From the NCBI RefSeq assembly GCF_050436995.1, contig NC_134747.1, positions 10,299,501 through 10,363,500 of the forward strand: a DNA stretch of 64,000 nt, read 5' to 3'. Positions within the stretch are counted from its first letter, which is position 1. The number at the start of each line of letters is the position of its first letter. This DNA comes from Anticarsia gemmatalis. Taxonomy: Eukaryota > Arthropoda > Insecta > Lepidoptera > Erebidae. Below the pieces are notes generated by a model. It was not told where the DNA came from. It did not search any database and saw only the letters and a list, made by a program, of their open reading frames with translations. Made by a program: the position numbers and the translations under genes. Of this stretch, positions 39,504 to 52,800 are shown one piece after another.

Positions 39504-39722
39504 TCTGAGAAATGGTAATCTCTAAGAGATTCTAAACAGAAAATCTTAGAAATCACTTTTTGGTCCGACGCGACCTGGGTTTCGAACCCGAGACAGTCAC
39601 AAACATTTGCGATTGCGCCACAACGGCAGTTTAGAATCAACGTCAATACAGTTAGATACTTAAAATCTGGGCTCGTTCATATTAGAAACTAGTCAAGCTA
39701 GATTTAATCTAAATTTAAATGC
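39504..39722 (-). repeat. tRNA-like SINE-bearing repeat, right inverted copy
   Basis: Reverse complement of the left copy, with small gaps and substitutions. It includes TGGCGCAATCG and the GGTTCGAAACC B-box. The spacer is about 244 bp. The two copies differ by short indels (for example about 9 extra bases near 39,690 and a missing segment between the A and B boxes), so the duplication is not very recent or the copies inserted separately. Confidence 0.7.
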
Positions 39723-40451
39723 TTTTTTTAAAATGAATATTTATGATATAAACAGCAATACTGATTTATCTATTTATGCTGATTGATAAGACTACCATAA
39801 CCTTAAAGCAAAAGTCGAGTATTAGAATCCTTGAAATTTCATAAAAGATTTTTTTTTGTAACATCAAATTATTTAATGTTAATTAATGTAACTTAAAGAA
39901 ATATTAAAGGAATAGCAATTTTTTAAAAGTATTAAATAATTAAAAAAACAAAAGCCTCGGTTTCTAGACGAATAATATTATTATCGAAATACCGTTGTCA
40001 TCATGACAATAGTGATGTATCCGATTCTCGATACAGTAATCGATTAAACGTATCTAATCGTATTAAAATGTAAATTAGCCAGAATATTTGTCAAAATACA
40101 CTTTAGACACAACACATAATTTTTCGTTTATTACGAATTTGTCATTGTTGTTGCACGCCAAGCATTGATATTGTAAAGTAATATAACAGTTGAAATTGTG
40201 GTATGGTTTTGTGTATTGCATTGGAAACGTTTAACTTGAACAAAGTTTCACTTATCATAATACACAGAAAAGTATTTAACGCAAAATTGTTACAGTCAAC
40301 CAAAAATATAATCGAATATTTTTTACAATAAAATCGATTAGTTTACCTTTTGAGCAGATGAGTTTGTATGTATCTGTGTCACATCTCTAACAGTGAACTA
40401 AGTTTACGGAGTGATTTGTAAAAATAATTGAGTTCTAACAAAAATAATAAA

Positions 40452-41576
40452 ATGTCGGCTAGATACGATAGAGCTATTACAGTTTTCTCGCCAGATGGCC
40501 ATTTGCTTCAAGTAGAATATGCTCAGGAAGCTGTTCGCAAAGGATCGACTGCTGTAAGTAATGATTATTGGTTAGAGCCGCCAAGTTGCCGACTAAAGTG
40601 GTTTTATCCTATTAATTTCTTTTATTACAGGTCGGTGTGAGAGGTGCAGATGTAGTTGTGCTAGGAGTTGAAAAGAAATCGGTGGCAAAGTTGCAAGAAG
40701 AGAGAACTGTCAGGAAAATATGTCTCCTTGACGACCATGTCGTTATGGCTTTCGCCGGACTGACTGCGGATGCTAGAATCCTCATAAACAGAGCGCAAAT
40801 CGAATGTCAGTCGCATAAGCTCACTGTTGAAGATCCTGTAACTTTGGAGTACATCACCAGGTACATTGCTGGACTTAAACAGAAGTACACTCAGAGCAAT
40901 GGACGTAGACCTTTCGGTATCTCTTGCTTGATTGGTGGCTTCGACTACGACGGTCATCCTCATCTGTTCCAAACTGAACCCTCAGGAATCTACTATGAAT
41001 GGAAAGCCAATGCCACAGGAAGATCTGCTAAGACTGTAAGAGAGTTCTTAGAAAAGAACTACACAGCCGAAGAAGTAGCCTCTGAGAATGGAGCAGTCAA
41101 GGTAAAGGCATAATTATTATCTTAAAAATAAAAGTACTTGTTGTTTGCTGGTTCAAGATAACAAATCTGTAATTTAAGCATTACTTCCTAAGAGGCAAAC
41201 ACTGGTGTGTTAAATCTCCAGTTCAGACCTGATTGTTGTCTTATGACAAACAAAGTCTATGAAGCATAATAGTTGATTTGTGAAGTAATCGAAATAGTTT
41301 TGTTTAGTGCAATCTACTGAGAGGTGAAGAATGGGAATACTGTGTAACAACTGTGTACATATTGTAATGAGATATTAACTCAATAATATTATTTTTCAGC
41401 TTGCCATTCGAGCACTTCTCGAGGTGGTTCAATCAGGCCAGAAAAACTTGGAAATAGCAGTGATGAGACGTGGGCAGCCTATGCAAATGTTGGATTCTGA
41501 CACAATCAACTCATATGTGTCTATTATCGAAAAAGAAAAGGAAGAAGAGGCTGAGAAGAAAAAACAGAAGAAATAA
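40452..41576 (+). CDS. PSMA7: 20S proteasome subunit alpha type-7 (alpha 4)
   Basis: Exons 40452-40553, 40631-41101 and 41400-41576 join in frame to 249 residues (human 248). It is one of seven alpha subunits forming the outer gating rings of the 20S proteasome, in cytosol and nucleus. The alpha-type N-terminal signature is complete (YDRAITVFSPDGHLLQVEYA, then QEA), followed by GVEKKSVAKLQ, FAGLTADAR, YTQSNGRRPFG and the ALLEVVQSG helix. It ends in the Lys/Glu-rich tail typical of alpha 4 (EKEKEE...KKKQKK). I chose ATG 40,452, which adds two residues before the conserved YDR. Its stop lies 87 bp from the stop of the convergent HSF-like gene. No canonical AATAAA follows the stop; an AATACA variant is near 41,608. 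Confidence 0.97.
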
Positions 41577-41663
41577 GTACTGCGTAACATGTTTATTTTT
41601 TAATGCTAATACAAGTTTATAAGCAACTTAAATTCTTTTATTTTAACATAACTTATGAATTAA

Positions 41664-43217
41664 CTAAGAATTAAGTAAATCTATAGTTTTGGATATTTGG
41701 GAGTAAAGCTCTTTTAAATCAGAACCACATTCTTGATTGGGTCCTTTGTTGATCATGATGTCATTGAACATTTGGTCCCACTCTCCATGATAGTGATCTG
41801 AATTTTCATTATTCTTCTGAAAAAAAGGTTTTGTTTAAATATCTATATCTAAACTTTAGAAAACAGAAACAACATAAGAAAAAATCAACAAATTGTTTTC
41901 TGTTTTTAGTGATTTAGAAAAATAAGATAGTGAATATTACAGCAAACGAAAATACCTCTGCCATAGACACATCATCAATAATATGATCATTGCTGATCGA
42001 TGGAAGAACACAATTCAGGAAATTGTGATCAACTTCTTTATCATCAATCTTTCTAGCTATATCATGGTCTGCATCATTGTCTATGTTAAATTCAGCTAAC
42101 AATTCAACACCAGAATTATCTGCTGATGGTTCTGGATCAAGATCTGGCATGCTCAGGAATTGAGCTGGGAAGTTCTCATTACTTTGCTGACATGAATCAT
42201 CATTGAAACTCATCAAAGTATCTTGAGATGGATCCCTGGAAGATAAATCAACAAATTAATACACAGACAAAATGATAGAAGGACCAATAGACCTATATCT
42301 CACCTGTATGTTGGAATATCTTCTTTAATGGGAACAGGATTAGTCTGAGGAACAGGATCAGTGGCTGTGGAAGGGAAAGGATCACAAGGATGTCCAAATA
42401 GGAATATAACAGGTGATTAGAGGAGGATAATAAACCTGGTTCAGGGGGCTTCTCTGTACTACTGTTGTCATTGGCCATCAACCAATCGAATTCAATGTTT
42501 TCTTCATCTTCACAGTAGTCATCTTGAGAATCTGAAATTTAAAGTCATGTGTAAGTATTGGTTGGTTACACTTGTAAAACTGTTATTGAAAGAAGTGGTT
42601 TCAAGTACTACCTTCACACTCAAACTTAAGGTTACAGAGATTCTTAGGTGAGCTTTGTACAAACAAATCCTGTGCAGCCTTCTTCAATGCCATACGCAAG
42701 GCGCGACGAGCTTTTTGGAGTGGCGTCAAATACAGCAATTGTTCCACATTGCTATACAGGTTCTATAATGTGTATTAAAGTTTAAAGAAGACAGTAACAT
42801 AATATTAGAGCAGTTTTAAGCTTAAAAACAAAATTAAATAGGCACCTTTGGTTTGAAATTTCTTTTCATAGCCAACGCTTTTCGTGTTATTTTGTTTAGT
42901 AATTCAGGTCTACCGTATTGAAAGTAATCATGAACATATTCATGCATGTATGGATTACTTGAATTACATAGTGGATCTTGTAAATGCGACGTTACTTTAC
43001 GAAAACCATATAAATTTAGCTGTCTAACAAAGCTTGAAATATTAGTTGTTTTGAATATTGAATGATCACACTGCAAATAATTATGGAGAATGCGATAATT
43101 TAATAGAATTGTTCTTCCAGTTCCTCCCCATAAAATAGCATCCGTGCGTAAATTTAAAAGATACCACAATTTTTGTGGAAAACGCATTTGAAAGATTGCG
43201 TTCTTGTCGTCCTGCAT
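41664..43217 (-). CDS. Divergent HSF-type transcription factor (HSFY/HSF5-like)
   Basis: Six exons, 42846-43217, 42612-42762, 42436-42531, 42304-42364, 41956-42235 and 41664-41816, join in frame to 370 residues. Residues 10-115 form a heat-shock-factor winged-helix DNA-binding domain: FPQKLWYLLN at the start, then SFVRQLNLYGFRKV, the HSF recognition-helix signature, and YGRPELLNKITRK at the end. The FKTTNISSF context and the Y-rich pre-end segment resemble HSFY/HSF5 more than HSF1. No long leucine-zipper (HR-A/B) follows, so trimer formation is doubtful. The rest is acidic, Ser/Asn-rich and probably disordered. I chose ATG 43,217. The frame stays open upstream to 43,349 but would add an unlikely hydrophobic stretch. 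It shares a 637-bp divergent promoter region with NSMAF. Confidence 0.8.
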
Positions 43218-43854
43218 GACTTCTATAAAAATTGCGTTGCACAAAATGTAAATTAATGGAAAGACAGAAATGACTACAAATAAACTAATGAATTCAATTG
43301 AAAAGTGGCGCCAATTTTCTGCTTTGTCATCGAATTGAATGACAGTCACTTCACGTCATGCCAATGTCATACATAAGGCAGCATTTTTTTAAATGTTTGT
43401 CTTTGGTTATAAATAAGACACAAATAAAACCAGCCATACTTTAAAAATTTTGATCTTATGTATTAAAACTTTTACAATTGTTTTCTGTTTGTTATGTTAT
43501 ACAAATCAATCTTGATTTAGATTTCGTATTGATAAATAGGTATCGAATATACGTGCTTGTCAAGTAGCAAAAATACAATAGTTTCAATGCAAATTACGAG
43601 AATGAGTGAATAAAAAAATATGTCTACCAACATTCAGAAATTAACTGTCAATCTGACAACGTGATAGTTTGACATTGATAATTTTCAGCACAAAGCGGTA
43701 AACAACAAACAAGAAGGTGAAAGTTATAATTCGCTGTTGAACTTGTCTGCCTATTTATATGGCGTAGATTAAATTAAATCCGTTTAAGGGAAGAAAGTTG
43801 TGTTAGCACAGTTATTATTCATGAAGATTCCAGATAATACTATCTGATTTTACT
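43218..43854. promoter_or_regulatory. Head-to-head promoter of HSF-like and NSMAF genes
   Basis: The two start codons are 637 bp apart on opposite strands. Near the HSF-like start there are TGTCA (43,325 and 43,365) and TGACA (43,340). Near NSMAF there are TGTCA (43,646) and TGACA (43,654 and 43,670). No TATA box was recognised. A shared bidirectional promoter is inferred from the spacing. Confidence 0.45.
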
Positions 43855-46800
43855 ATGGATAAGTCAAGGTAAGGCCTGAAAATCACTTACATTGTATGGT
43901 ACGGTTTACTGAAGTATTCAATGATCAAAATGACTCATAATATTGTGCAACTTTATAACGGTCTCACACAGTGCATTTGTTACATTTTTATTTATAATCC
44001 ACTATTTCTCATGATTAAAAGATACTCCTGAATGGTAGGTAGGTGCAGAAAAATTACAGGACTTTTTTCTAATTTATAAAATATTTTTGGACCTCTCATA
44101 AGATAGAAAGTTTCAATAATATTAACTCAAACTTAATAGACTAAAAGTTAGTATGTCAATATTTAAAATTTAATAGTAATATTGGACATTCCTTTGTATC
44201 AGTAACAAAAAGGATTTTTGAATCGCATTCCAGGTTTTCAATGTTGCTTCTGGAGCCAGGTGAAATTTATTTTGAAGACTACTCCTGTACCCTTTATGAC
44301 AACATATTAAAGAATGACAGTTGTCAACAGGGGAGGTTGAAGTTGTGTTCCAAGTCTCTGGTGTTAGAGCCAAGAGACTGGGCACATCCACTTATAAAGA
44401 TGCAGTTCAAAGATTGTGCTGATATAACCATAGAGGAGTCTGTTGTCTTGAACAACAATGTGATCAAAGTTAAAATGAAGCAATATGCAGAAATGTTGGA
44501 AGAAAACATACTGGCACCTTATAAATTTGTTTATGAAGACAAAGACTTTTATGTGTTCTTTGATTTTGCATCAGCTGAGGAATGTTTATGTCAGATGCAG
44601 CAGTTGCAAAGGGCCTCTACTCTTCATGCTCCTGAACATAACAGTATGGTAGCTACTATTCTTCATTCTCGGTACATGAGGATGGAGTTTGACCCAGTGA
44701 TGATGGATGACTTTACAGAGCAGATAGTGTGTGAGTTACAGGCTGAGAAGATATCACCTCTAGTGAGGCATCAGGGCAAGTTGGCTCTCACACCTACTAC
44801 TATTTACTTTCAGCCATTCAGCAATGTTGAAAGTGTAAGTACTCATATCAGTTTAGACATGCAGCCTTATAAGTAACATAATAATTAAATTCTTTAATAA
44901 TCATATGTATTTCCAATTTAAGTAATAATTAATGACAGAATTCAATTGAACCAATTTTTTATTTATTTATTTAAAACTTAATTTACAAAAGTAAAAGCAC
45001 ACTAATATCACTTATTTATTATTATTATTATTATAGTTGGTATAACACTCGGTATTTATTATTATAATAGTTTTGAGCTGTATATCAAAGCTCAAAACTT
45101 TAATATGTGTCTTGTTTCCTGTAATGTACATGGCTGTTAATGGGTATAATCTTAACTGAATTCATGCATAAAGAATTGATAATAACAGGATAAACTACAT
45201 TATTTCCTTTATTTTGTCATTGATATTAGAATTATAACAAAGTATAACATCATATTTATGCAATGAAACCTTGCTTTATAATCTATTGTTCATTAAATTT
45301 AATAAATAAATTATTCCTTAACTATATTTATATTGATTGGTCTCGTCATTTTATGAAATACTACTTCTTTTTGTGTCAACACAATGTCCATAGAATAAGC
45401 CCTTGTTATAACTAACTTATTATTAGAACTAATGTTATATAGAATTTTGATATATATTTAAATTTTATGAAACATATTTAACACCTAGTAAAGTTTGTAA
45501 GGATCATACCAATGGAACCTATGGAAAAAGGCATGACATTATGTATGTGTTAAATACCTTTCAGAGAACATTAGTCATAGGTATATCAAAATTATTTACA
45601 CAGGTGTAAATATGTTATCAATGTTTATTTGCTTATAAAATATCTATGTGTTCTTAGTCATATTTGAACATGCCATTGTGCCTGAAGATAATAAATTATT
45701 AGCTATATCAGAATATACATCATTTGGTATAATTCTGACAACAACAATCAAGTTCCCTTGCCTCATTCACATGCATCAGAAACTTAATTTTTATAATCAT
45801 GTATGCTTCTTTCAGAGTCCTGTATTAAAATTAAAACTATCACATTTGAGGCGGATGTATAAAAGAAGATTTTTATTAAGGCAAGTTGTATGTATCTGTT
45901 GTATTTACTTTTTACTTGCAGTTAATTTTATTGTAACATTTATTTTAAGCTTATTGTGCTTATAACACAACAACAGTTGTTTAAGTATAGAGAATATATA
46001 AAGCATTTTATTGTTCCAGGGTCTCGAAATTTACAGTGCAGAAGAGAGTTCCATTCCACATATATATTTAACATTTCAATCAGAAAGAGACAGAGATAGA
46101 ATATATAAGATATTGGAAGAGTCTCATAATGTACATTTGGAAAAGGTTCACACTGAGGAAATGACATTGCAGTGGCAAAATGGAATAGTTTCTAATTATG
46201 ATTACTTGATGTATTTGAATTGGTAAGTGTGAATATTTTATAAGTTATTATTTGTTAGTTAATAAACATCTAACGGTACTTTTTATAAGACATTCGCAAA
46301 GGTTAATCTTAATAAATTATTCACTTAAACCTTCGTCGGGAATCGTTCTAGGTATCTATTGTTGAGAACTAAATGAAAAATGCATTCAATAAATTTCGAC
46401 ATTCTCGCAGACAAACAGAGTGCAGTGAGACTCCGTTTTATAATAAAGTAACTTTTTGCGTTGTATCGTAATCTGTTAATATGATCAGAAAGGAAACCAT
46501 CCTTACTAATATAATGCATATAAATAACGCATTGTGCGTCCGAGTACATTATCTTCCCATTGTTGTCGGATCGCGGGACTTTTATTATGATTTTATGTAA
46601 ATACATCTGTGTGACCCAGTTCCCGTCTACACAAAGATAATGATGACTAATTGTATGAATAAACTGTGATTCATATTTACTATATTAGTTAATGTATTAA
46701 ATTAATATGAATCAATGACTTTTTATAAATATTGTTACTATTGGCACACACAATTTTCCTCATAATTGCTGGTTAAGCTATTTGTTTTTAAATGCTGGTT

Positions 46801-49800
46801 ATTACTGTACTAATCATGCTAGTTTAGTAGTCACAATTTATTGAATAAGAGGTTTTTAAGTGAAGGGCTTTGTTCTGGGTTCAAATCCCAATGTCTCTTG
46901 AGATGTTTCTGCATGGATACTCAAATTAGTGTATTGTAACTTGTAAGATAATAAAGTCTATTAAGCTTGCTGAATTGGGGGTTCGGGTCAGCATGTTCGC
47001 CTAGACAGTGTTTATCGACAACAAACACGGCTTGAAGCAGTTATTGCACTTGTTCAGGTTGTGCCAATCGGGTAGTTACTTCGGTTCCGATCGTCACAAT
47101 TCACCTTAAACATTCGGGCGATGTCGAGCGGCATTTTTACCAAACATTCATTTACGTTTATTATATTTGACCTTTTATAGCTGGGACGATAAATATCACT
47201 TGAGAAGTATTTATTAACATCTTTTAAAAATATTGTTTACAGTTTGGCAGACAGGAGCAAAAATGATCTCACACAGTATCCAGTATTCCCGTGGGTAGTA
47301 GCAGACTATACATCAGAAACCTTAGACTTAACTAAATCAGAAACATTCAGAGACTTATCCAAACCAATGGGGGCATTGAACCCTGACAGATTAGACAAAC
47401 TAAAAGAGAGATATCATGAAATGAGTGATCCTAAGTTCTTGTATGGCTCACATTATTCAGCACCAGGACTTGTGTTGTTTTACTTAGTAAGTACTGTTTT
47501 TAAAACAGCTATACATTTAAACCAATGTACAATCTTCTGATAGAATTAGGGTAATAATATTGGCAATAAATTTTGCCTTTGCAGGCACTGATATAGATAT
47601 AAGCTTATGTGTACTTCATAAGCACTGACACCAAGTGGACTAGCCCACAGTGGCAAAAAGAGGCTTAGATTTAAAACTATAACTATTTGATGGGTTTCCT
47701 AGAAAAACAAACTAGATAACCTTTACATATCTTAAATTCTTATAACAATAGTCAGACATTACAATTAATTTCATCATCAATCTTAAGATACCCCTTATCT
47801 GGAGTCATTTAAAACGCAAATGTTATAATCCTTGTCCTTGACTGTGTGTACTAGAAGCATGAATGAAGCACACTCAACACACATGTACTGTGCTAATTTG
47901 CTAAAAGGATTACAAGTACATTGCACTAAACGAACACTGTTATGTCATTCCATGCCTAACTACTTCAGTGTGCTATGTTTATCCTATTTTTCATATGTAT
48001 CTGATAGTCGTTTTATGTTGTCTGATGTGAAATGACATTATCATATCTATGATAATGTTTATTGACTAATATGAGTAGGTACTTCCCAAAGGATTTAGCC
48101 AGCCTATTATATTCACGTATTGCAGTGTTATGGTATATTTACCTAGAAGTTTTATCATACAATGCTACTATGAAAGCCTTTTTCTACCTCCAGCAGCTGC
48201 TAAAAAAATTCTCATAAAAAAACCACAAGTAGAAAATGAATACTTATTTATTTTGTTTGCAGTAGCCTTAATACTAGGTGAAAAAAAAATCATGTCACTG
48301 GTCTCTGCCTACCGAAAAAGGCGTGATTTTATGTATGTAAAATCTACGTACCTATAATTAAATATATGAGCGAGTTTTAAATGGCTTCTGAAGAAGAGGT
48401 CTAAAATGATATTTACAAACATGACAGTGACTGCTCAGGGGAGGCCCCATCCCCAGTAACGAAAAAATAAACGAGTATTCATTATATATTACTAATAATG
48501 TTATATATTTTCAGGTTCGTAAATATCCAGAGTACATGTTGTGCTTACAAAATGGCAGATTCGATCATCCTGACAGAATGTTCAATTCAGTCAAAGATGT
48601 TTACAGCAACTGTTTGAGAAATATGTCGGATTTTAAGGTAAATAAAGCTTAAGCAACAAATAACTTACGGTCAGTTCCAATAGCCTTATATTTTATCTGA
48701 ATATCGTATGTAAGAATTAATAATATCGGTATTGTCTTGGAATCGAATTTGGCTGCCTGGATATTCTTAGATTTTTCTCGAAGCGGTATTGTATGGTAAC
48801 TTAACAGTTACTACTCTTACTTGAAGATGAGTTATTGGAACCAGCTGTTAGTAGTATAGTCCATAGATACAATCAGATACATGGTGCTTATTGGTTAGTC
48901 TATGCCTCGCTGCTATCGTTGAACGTTTCTGAGAAAATCAAGTTCATGAATTGTGCTTGGCATTTGTATAATCCTCACGATATAAAAATATCATGGTCAG
49001 TTGACATCGTCAGTTGTTTTTTAAACGTAAAATCCCTGTAAAAAAGGAAGAAGTAAAAACCTAATTAAACAGTGTTTAAAGTAAAAGGCCATGTTGTGAA
49101 GGTCAAGGTGGGAACTAGCCTTCAAATGTATGCACACAGCGTAACATCACTGGTTGTAAAAGTTTATGATAAATACCTACGTAAAATCGTACATATAAAA
49201 TGTTGTTATAGAAAAGCTAAAATTTTGTGTATGTTTCTTAAATATAACCCTCCATTTAATGAAGTATTACATACCGATTTTGAAGCAAAAAACAAACGTA
49301 ACCAAAGTTAAGATGTATTTAGTCGAGCGTATCTTTATGACTTATGAGAACATGCTACGTGCTTGCAGGTTTATAACAAGATTCTAAATAGAATTTTGAC
49401 TCCCTGGCAACATTGACTCATCTTACAAAAAAAACTTAGTGCGGATTATAAATTCTATGCCTGAACTCTGTATTCCTCTAGTAACCATTGTCTTTTATTA
49501 TAAGCAACGTTTACTTACACTAATACTTTTGACACTGAAATCTTATCTTTTGTAGGAATTAGTTCCTAAATTTTACGACACGGAAGGCAAAGGAGATTTT
49601 TTAGTGAACAAATACGAAATAAATTTTGGCGAACGACACGATGGTACTAAAGTGAACAATGTAGCGCTTCCACCTTGGGCAGAGTCTCCGGAAGACTTTG
49701 TGTTCAAGCTCAGGGAGGCCTTGGAGTCGGAATATGTCTGTAGATACCTACATCTATGGATCGATCTCATATTCGGCTACAAGCAAAGAGGCGAAGAGGC

Positions 49801-52800
49801 AGTTAAGGCCAACAATGGTTTGTGTGTTTACAACTTATTTGCATGCGACCGGTGATAATAAAACGACCTTGTATTTAGACTTGTCATGTTCTACAAAAAC
49901 GTTTATTACTCGATACACAGATTCTTTAGAAATATACATAAATGATTCAATGTTATTTTTGGACGGCTACGGTCTCTACGTAAACTAGAATATTTGACAA
50001 ATCGTTGGTTTTATTTACAAACCTACGTGTTATTCACCTTTTCATATTTCGAGCGGCGAGAATAAATTATGCTATTCATAATATTATAATTATATGGTGC
50101 GTGATTTTCGAAAGCCGTGTTTATTTTTGAACTCAAATATCACGTTATCATGAGCCTAACTGTTTTTTTTAAAGATACCACCTGAACACAAAAATATTGT
50201 ATCATTCAAATTTTAAACAATGTTAAACAAAAATCATGTGTTCACTACATTTCGCGTAGGAGCTGTGAGTATCGTGTGATCGTGAGCGTATTAATAGAAA
50301 TCGCATTCTACTAAAAACTAGTTTACAAATTCGTTAGATGCGTAATGCGAGATAAAGCGTTTTTAAATATACGACCACCTGGCTTCCGGCTGTCGATCTA
50401 ACTGACACAGCGCAGTAACTAAATACGATGATGAAATTAGGTGAATGATGAAAAATGTGTTAATTTCAGTGTTCCACCACGTGTGCTACGAGGGCGCGGT
50501 CAATCTCGAATGTATTTACGATATGAACGACAGGCACGCGCTGGAGGTGCAAATAATGGAATTTGGACAAGTGCCAAAACAGCTATTTACTAAGCCGCAC
50601 GTTAAAAAAATAACGCCGCGGATCGCTAGATCTCTATCTTACAATGATAATGTTAGTTACAAGTTGGAATGTGTCGATGTACTGCAACTGCACAAGGAGG
50701 CTGTGACGTGTGCCATTCGTCACGGAGACAGAGTGATCTCCGTGGGCAAAGATGGGACGCTCAAAGTTTACGATACTGTGCAAAGGAAACAAATAAGAAG
50801 CGTTATTCTTAGCTCCACTCCTTTGAGTTCGTGCGTGATGGTCGATGAGAATACCGTGGCCATCGGTTCCTGGGATAACGAAATGTAAATATTTTTGACG
50901 CATACCTTTTATTTTTCAACAGGAAGAGTAGTCATTCGCTGGCATATCATTGACATGACTACAAGAATGGCATACAAAATAATTGTATAATGTTGTAACA
51001 CTTAATTGACTATTCTAATAAAATTACCATAATAGATATCATTTCCTATTAGAATTAATTGTATAATACAAAAGATATACTAAATTTATATTTTGTTTGA
51101 AATAAAACCCGAATATTGTAAAAATAGAGGTACCAACATTATTCAGCTGATATTTATGTATGTTGTTGTAGATATTTGTACGACGTGGAGTACGGGCGCG
51201 TGGTGGAAAGTTTCCGGGCGCACGATGACTCCGTCAGCTGTTTGTTGTGGCTGGACAAAGGTATGTTTCACTCTTGTTTGTATTAAAATACATTTGTTTA
51301 CTAACGCCAGTAACGCGCGTCTTATCAAAGTAGATGGATTATTTGTTTGGTTCATTTTGTTATCATCGCTTTTTGCGTCATTCAAAGGAATAGTTTGGTA
51401 GAAAAATTACTTACTCCACAAAAATGTCGTTGGAAAAAGAAACAAACTTTTTTGATCAAATACTTCAAGAGTACCATATCATAATTTTTTGTACTAAAAT
51501 GTTTAAAGAGAAAACTAAATATTTCACACCTAATTTTAATTGCAATGATTTGAAAGGAAATTGAAAAAATCTTTTAATCACTCTAACGGAATGCTTGCAA
51601 GTATTTTTTAAACAGGAAAGCGAAAAATTTAATGATTCACAAAACTACAATTTCCGATTTCCTGTTTTTTATTGTTTTTGCTTATTTTTATACATCAATA
51701 CTTGAAGGCGCGGTAGTCAAGCCCCGCTAATACTGCATGCGGGGTTAGGAAATTTGACTCACGCACAAACAAATATTTGGATGATCTATAAATAATCTAA
51801 GCTAATAAGTATCTTTGTTAAGTCCCTGCTGCACAAGTGTTATTCATGCATCTCTATTCATCTATAAAAAATACACTTACATCAACTGTCTTCTGAGTAT
51901 GTAGTAAGAGGTTCTGTAGGCAGAGACCCTACTAACGTCTTTTACTTCTTTCATATTCATACATCTTGTCACGCAGACACCGCTGGTTAAGGAGTATTAC
52001 GTACCTTTTGTATTTTATTTTGAAGATTTTACTATAGTTATGTACCTAATATAGAATAATACATGATGTGTTGTATGTGTAGAGCGTCTGTTGATATCGG
52101 GCGGGTGGGACGGCGTGGTGCGCGTGTGGGGCAACGTGGGCCGCACCGGACAGGCGCTGCGCGGACTACGGGCTGAGTTTGACCACGACGAGAGAGTCAC
52201 CAGCCTCACTTACAGGTACAACATACAAAACCTACCTATATAATAAAATGAATAAATTTAACCCACTACTGGCTCACTGCTAGGCAAGGGTCTCCTCCCG
52301 TAATGAGAGAAGGGCTAGGCCTTGAGTCCACCACGCTGGCCAAGTGCGGGTTGGGGACTATATGTAAAAGAAAAATCTGTCTGATTGAGACAGACTTACC
52401 CCCGGTTTCTGAGGTATATTTAGCGGTAGTTTATCTATTCAATATCGTTTCAACTCATATAAAAAAAAACTCTATTGAATAGATAAACTACCGCTAAATG
52501 TACTCAGAAACCGAGCATAAGTAATAATAATGTGATGATACATTTATCATGAATCTACGTACTTCTTACATATTATTGTATCAACACGCAGTTGAAACCG
52601 CCGGATACAGGTTCTTAAAATTTTGCGTAGCTGAGCTCAAGACAGACTTTAAAAAAAGTTTAAGATGACAGGGTTATTTCAATTTGCACACGGCTGAACC
52701 ACAGTAAAGATAAGGCTGTGATTCAATAGAAACATTATCACCGTGTGACTTTTTATTAATGCAATAATCTACAGTCTTTTATTTTCTATTCCTTGTTCGA

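Larger units (their letters stand above)
38500..40451. other. Divergent OAT/PSMA7 intergenic region
   Basis: OAT is transcribed leftward and PSMA7 rightward from this 1.9-kb gap. It contains the inverted SINE-bearing repeat pair (39,028-39,722) and a palindrome TTGTCATCATGACAA near 39,994. No further gene was seen. Confidence 0.5.

Noticed and set aside
40428..40451. Upstream non-ATG start for PSMA7
   Set aside because: There is no ATG there, and alpha subunits begin directly before the YDR motif, so ATG 40,452 was kept.
43218..43349. N-terminal extension of the HSF-like protein from an upstream ATG
   Set aside because: It would add a hydrophobic, membrane-like stretch before a DNA-binding domain. 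ATG 43,217 fits the family better.
45816..45890. GC-AG intron after NSMAF exon 3 (AAG|GCAAGT)
   Set aside because: That junction shifts the frame. A normal GT donor four bases on (CAA|GTTGTA) keeps the frame and restores the conserved KRR...GLE segment.
46870..46895. B-box-like GGTTCAAATCC in NSMAF intron 4
   Set aside because: No A box at a suitable distance and no repeat tail. It is too degenerate to call a SINE.
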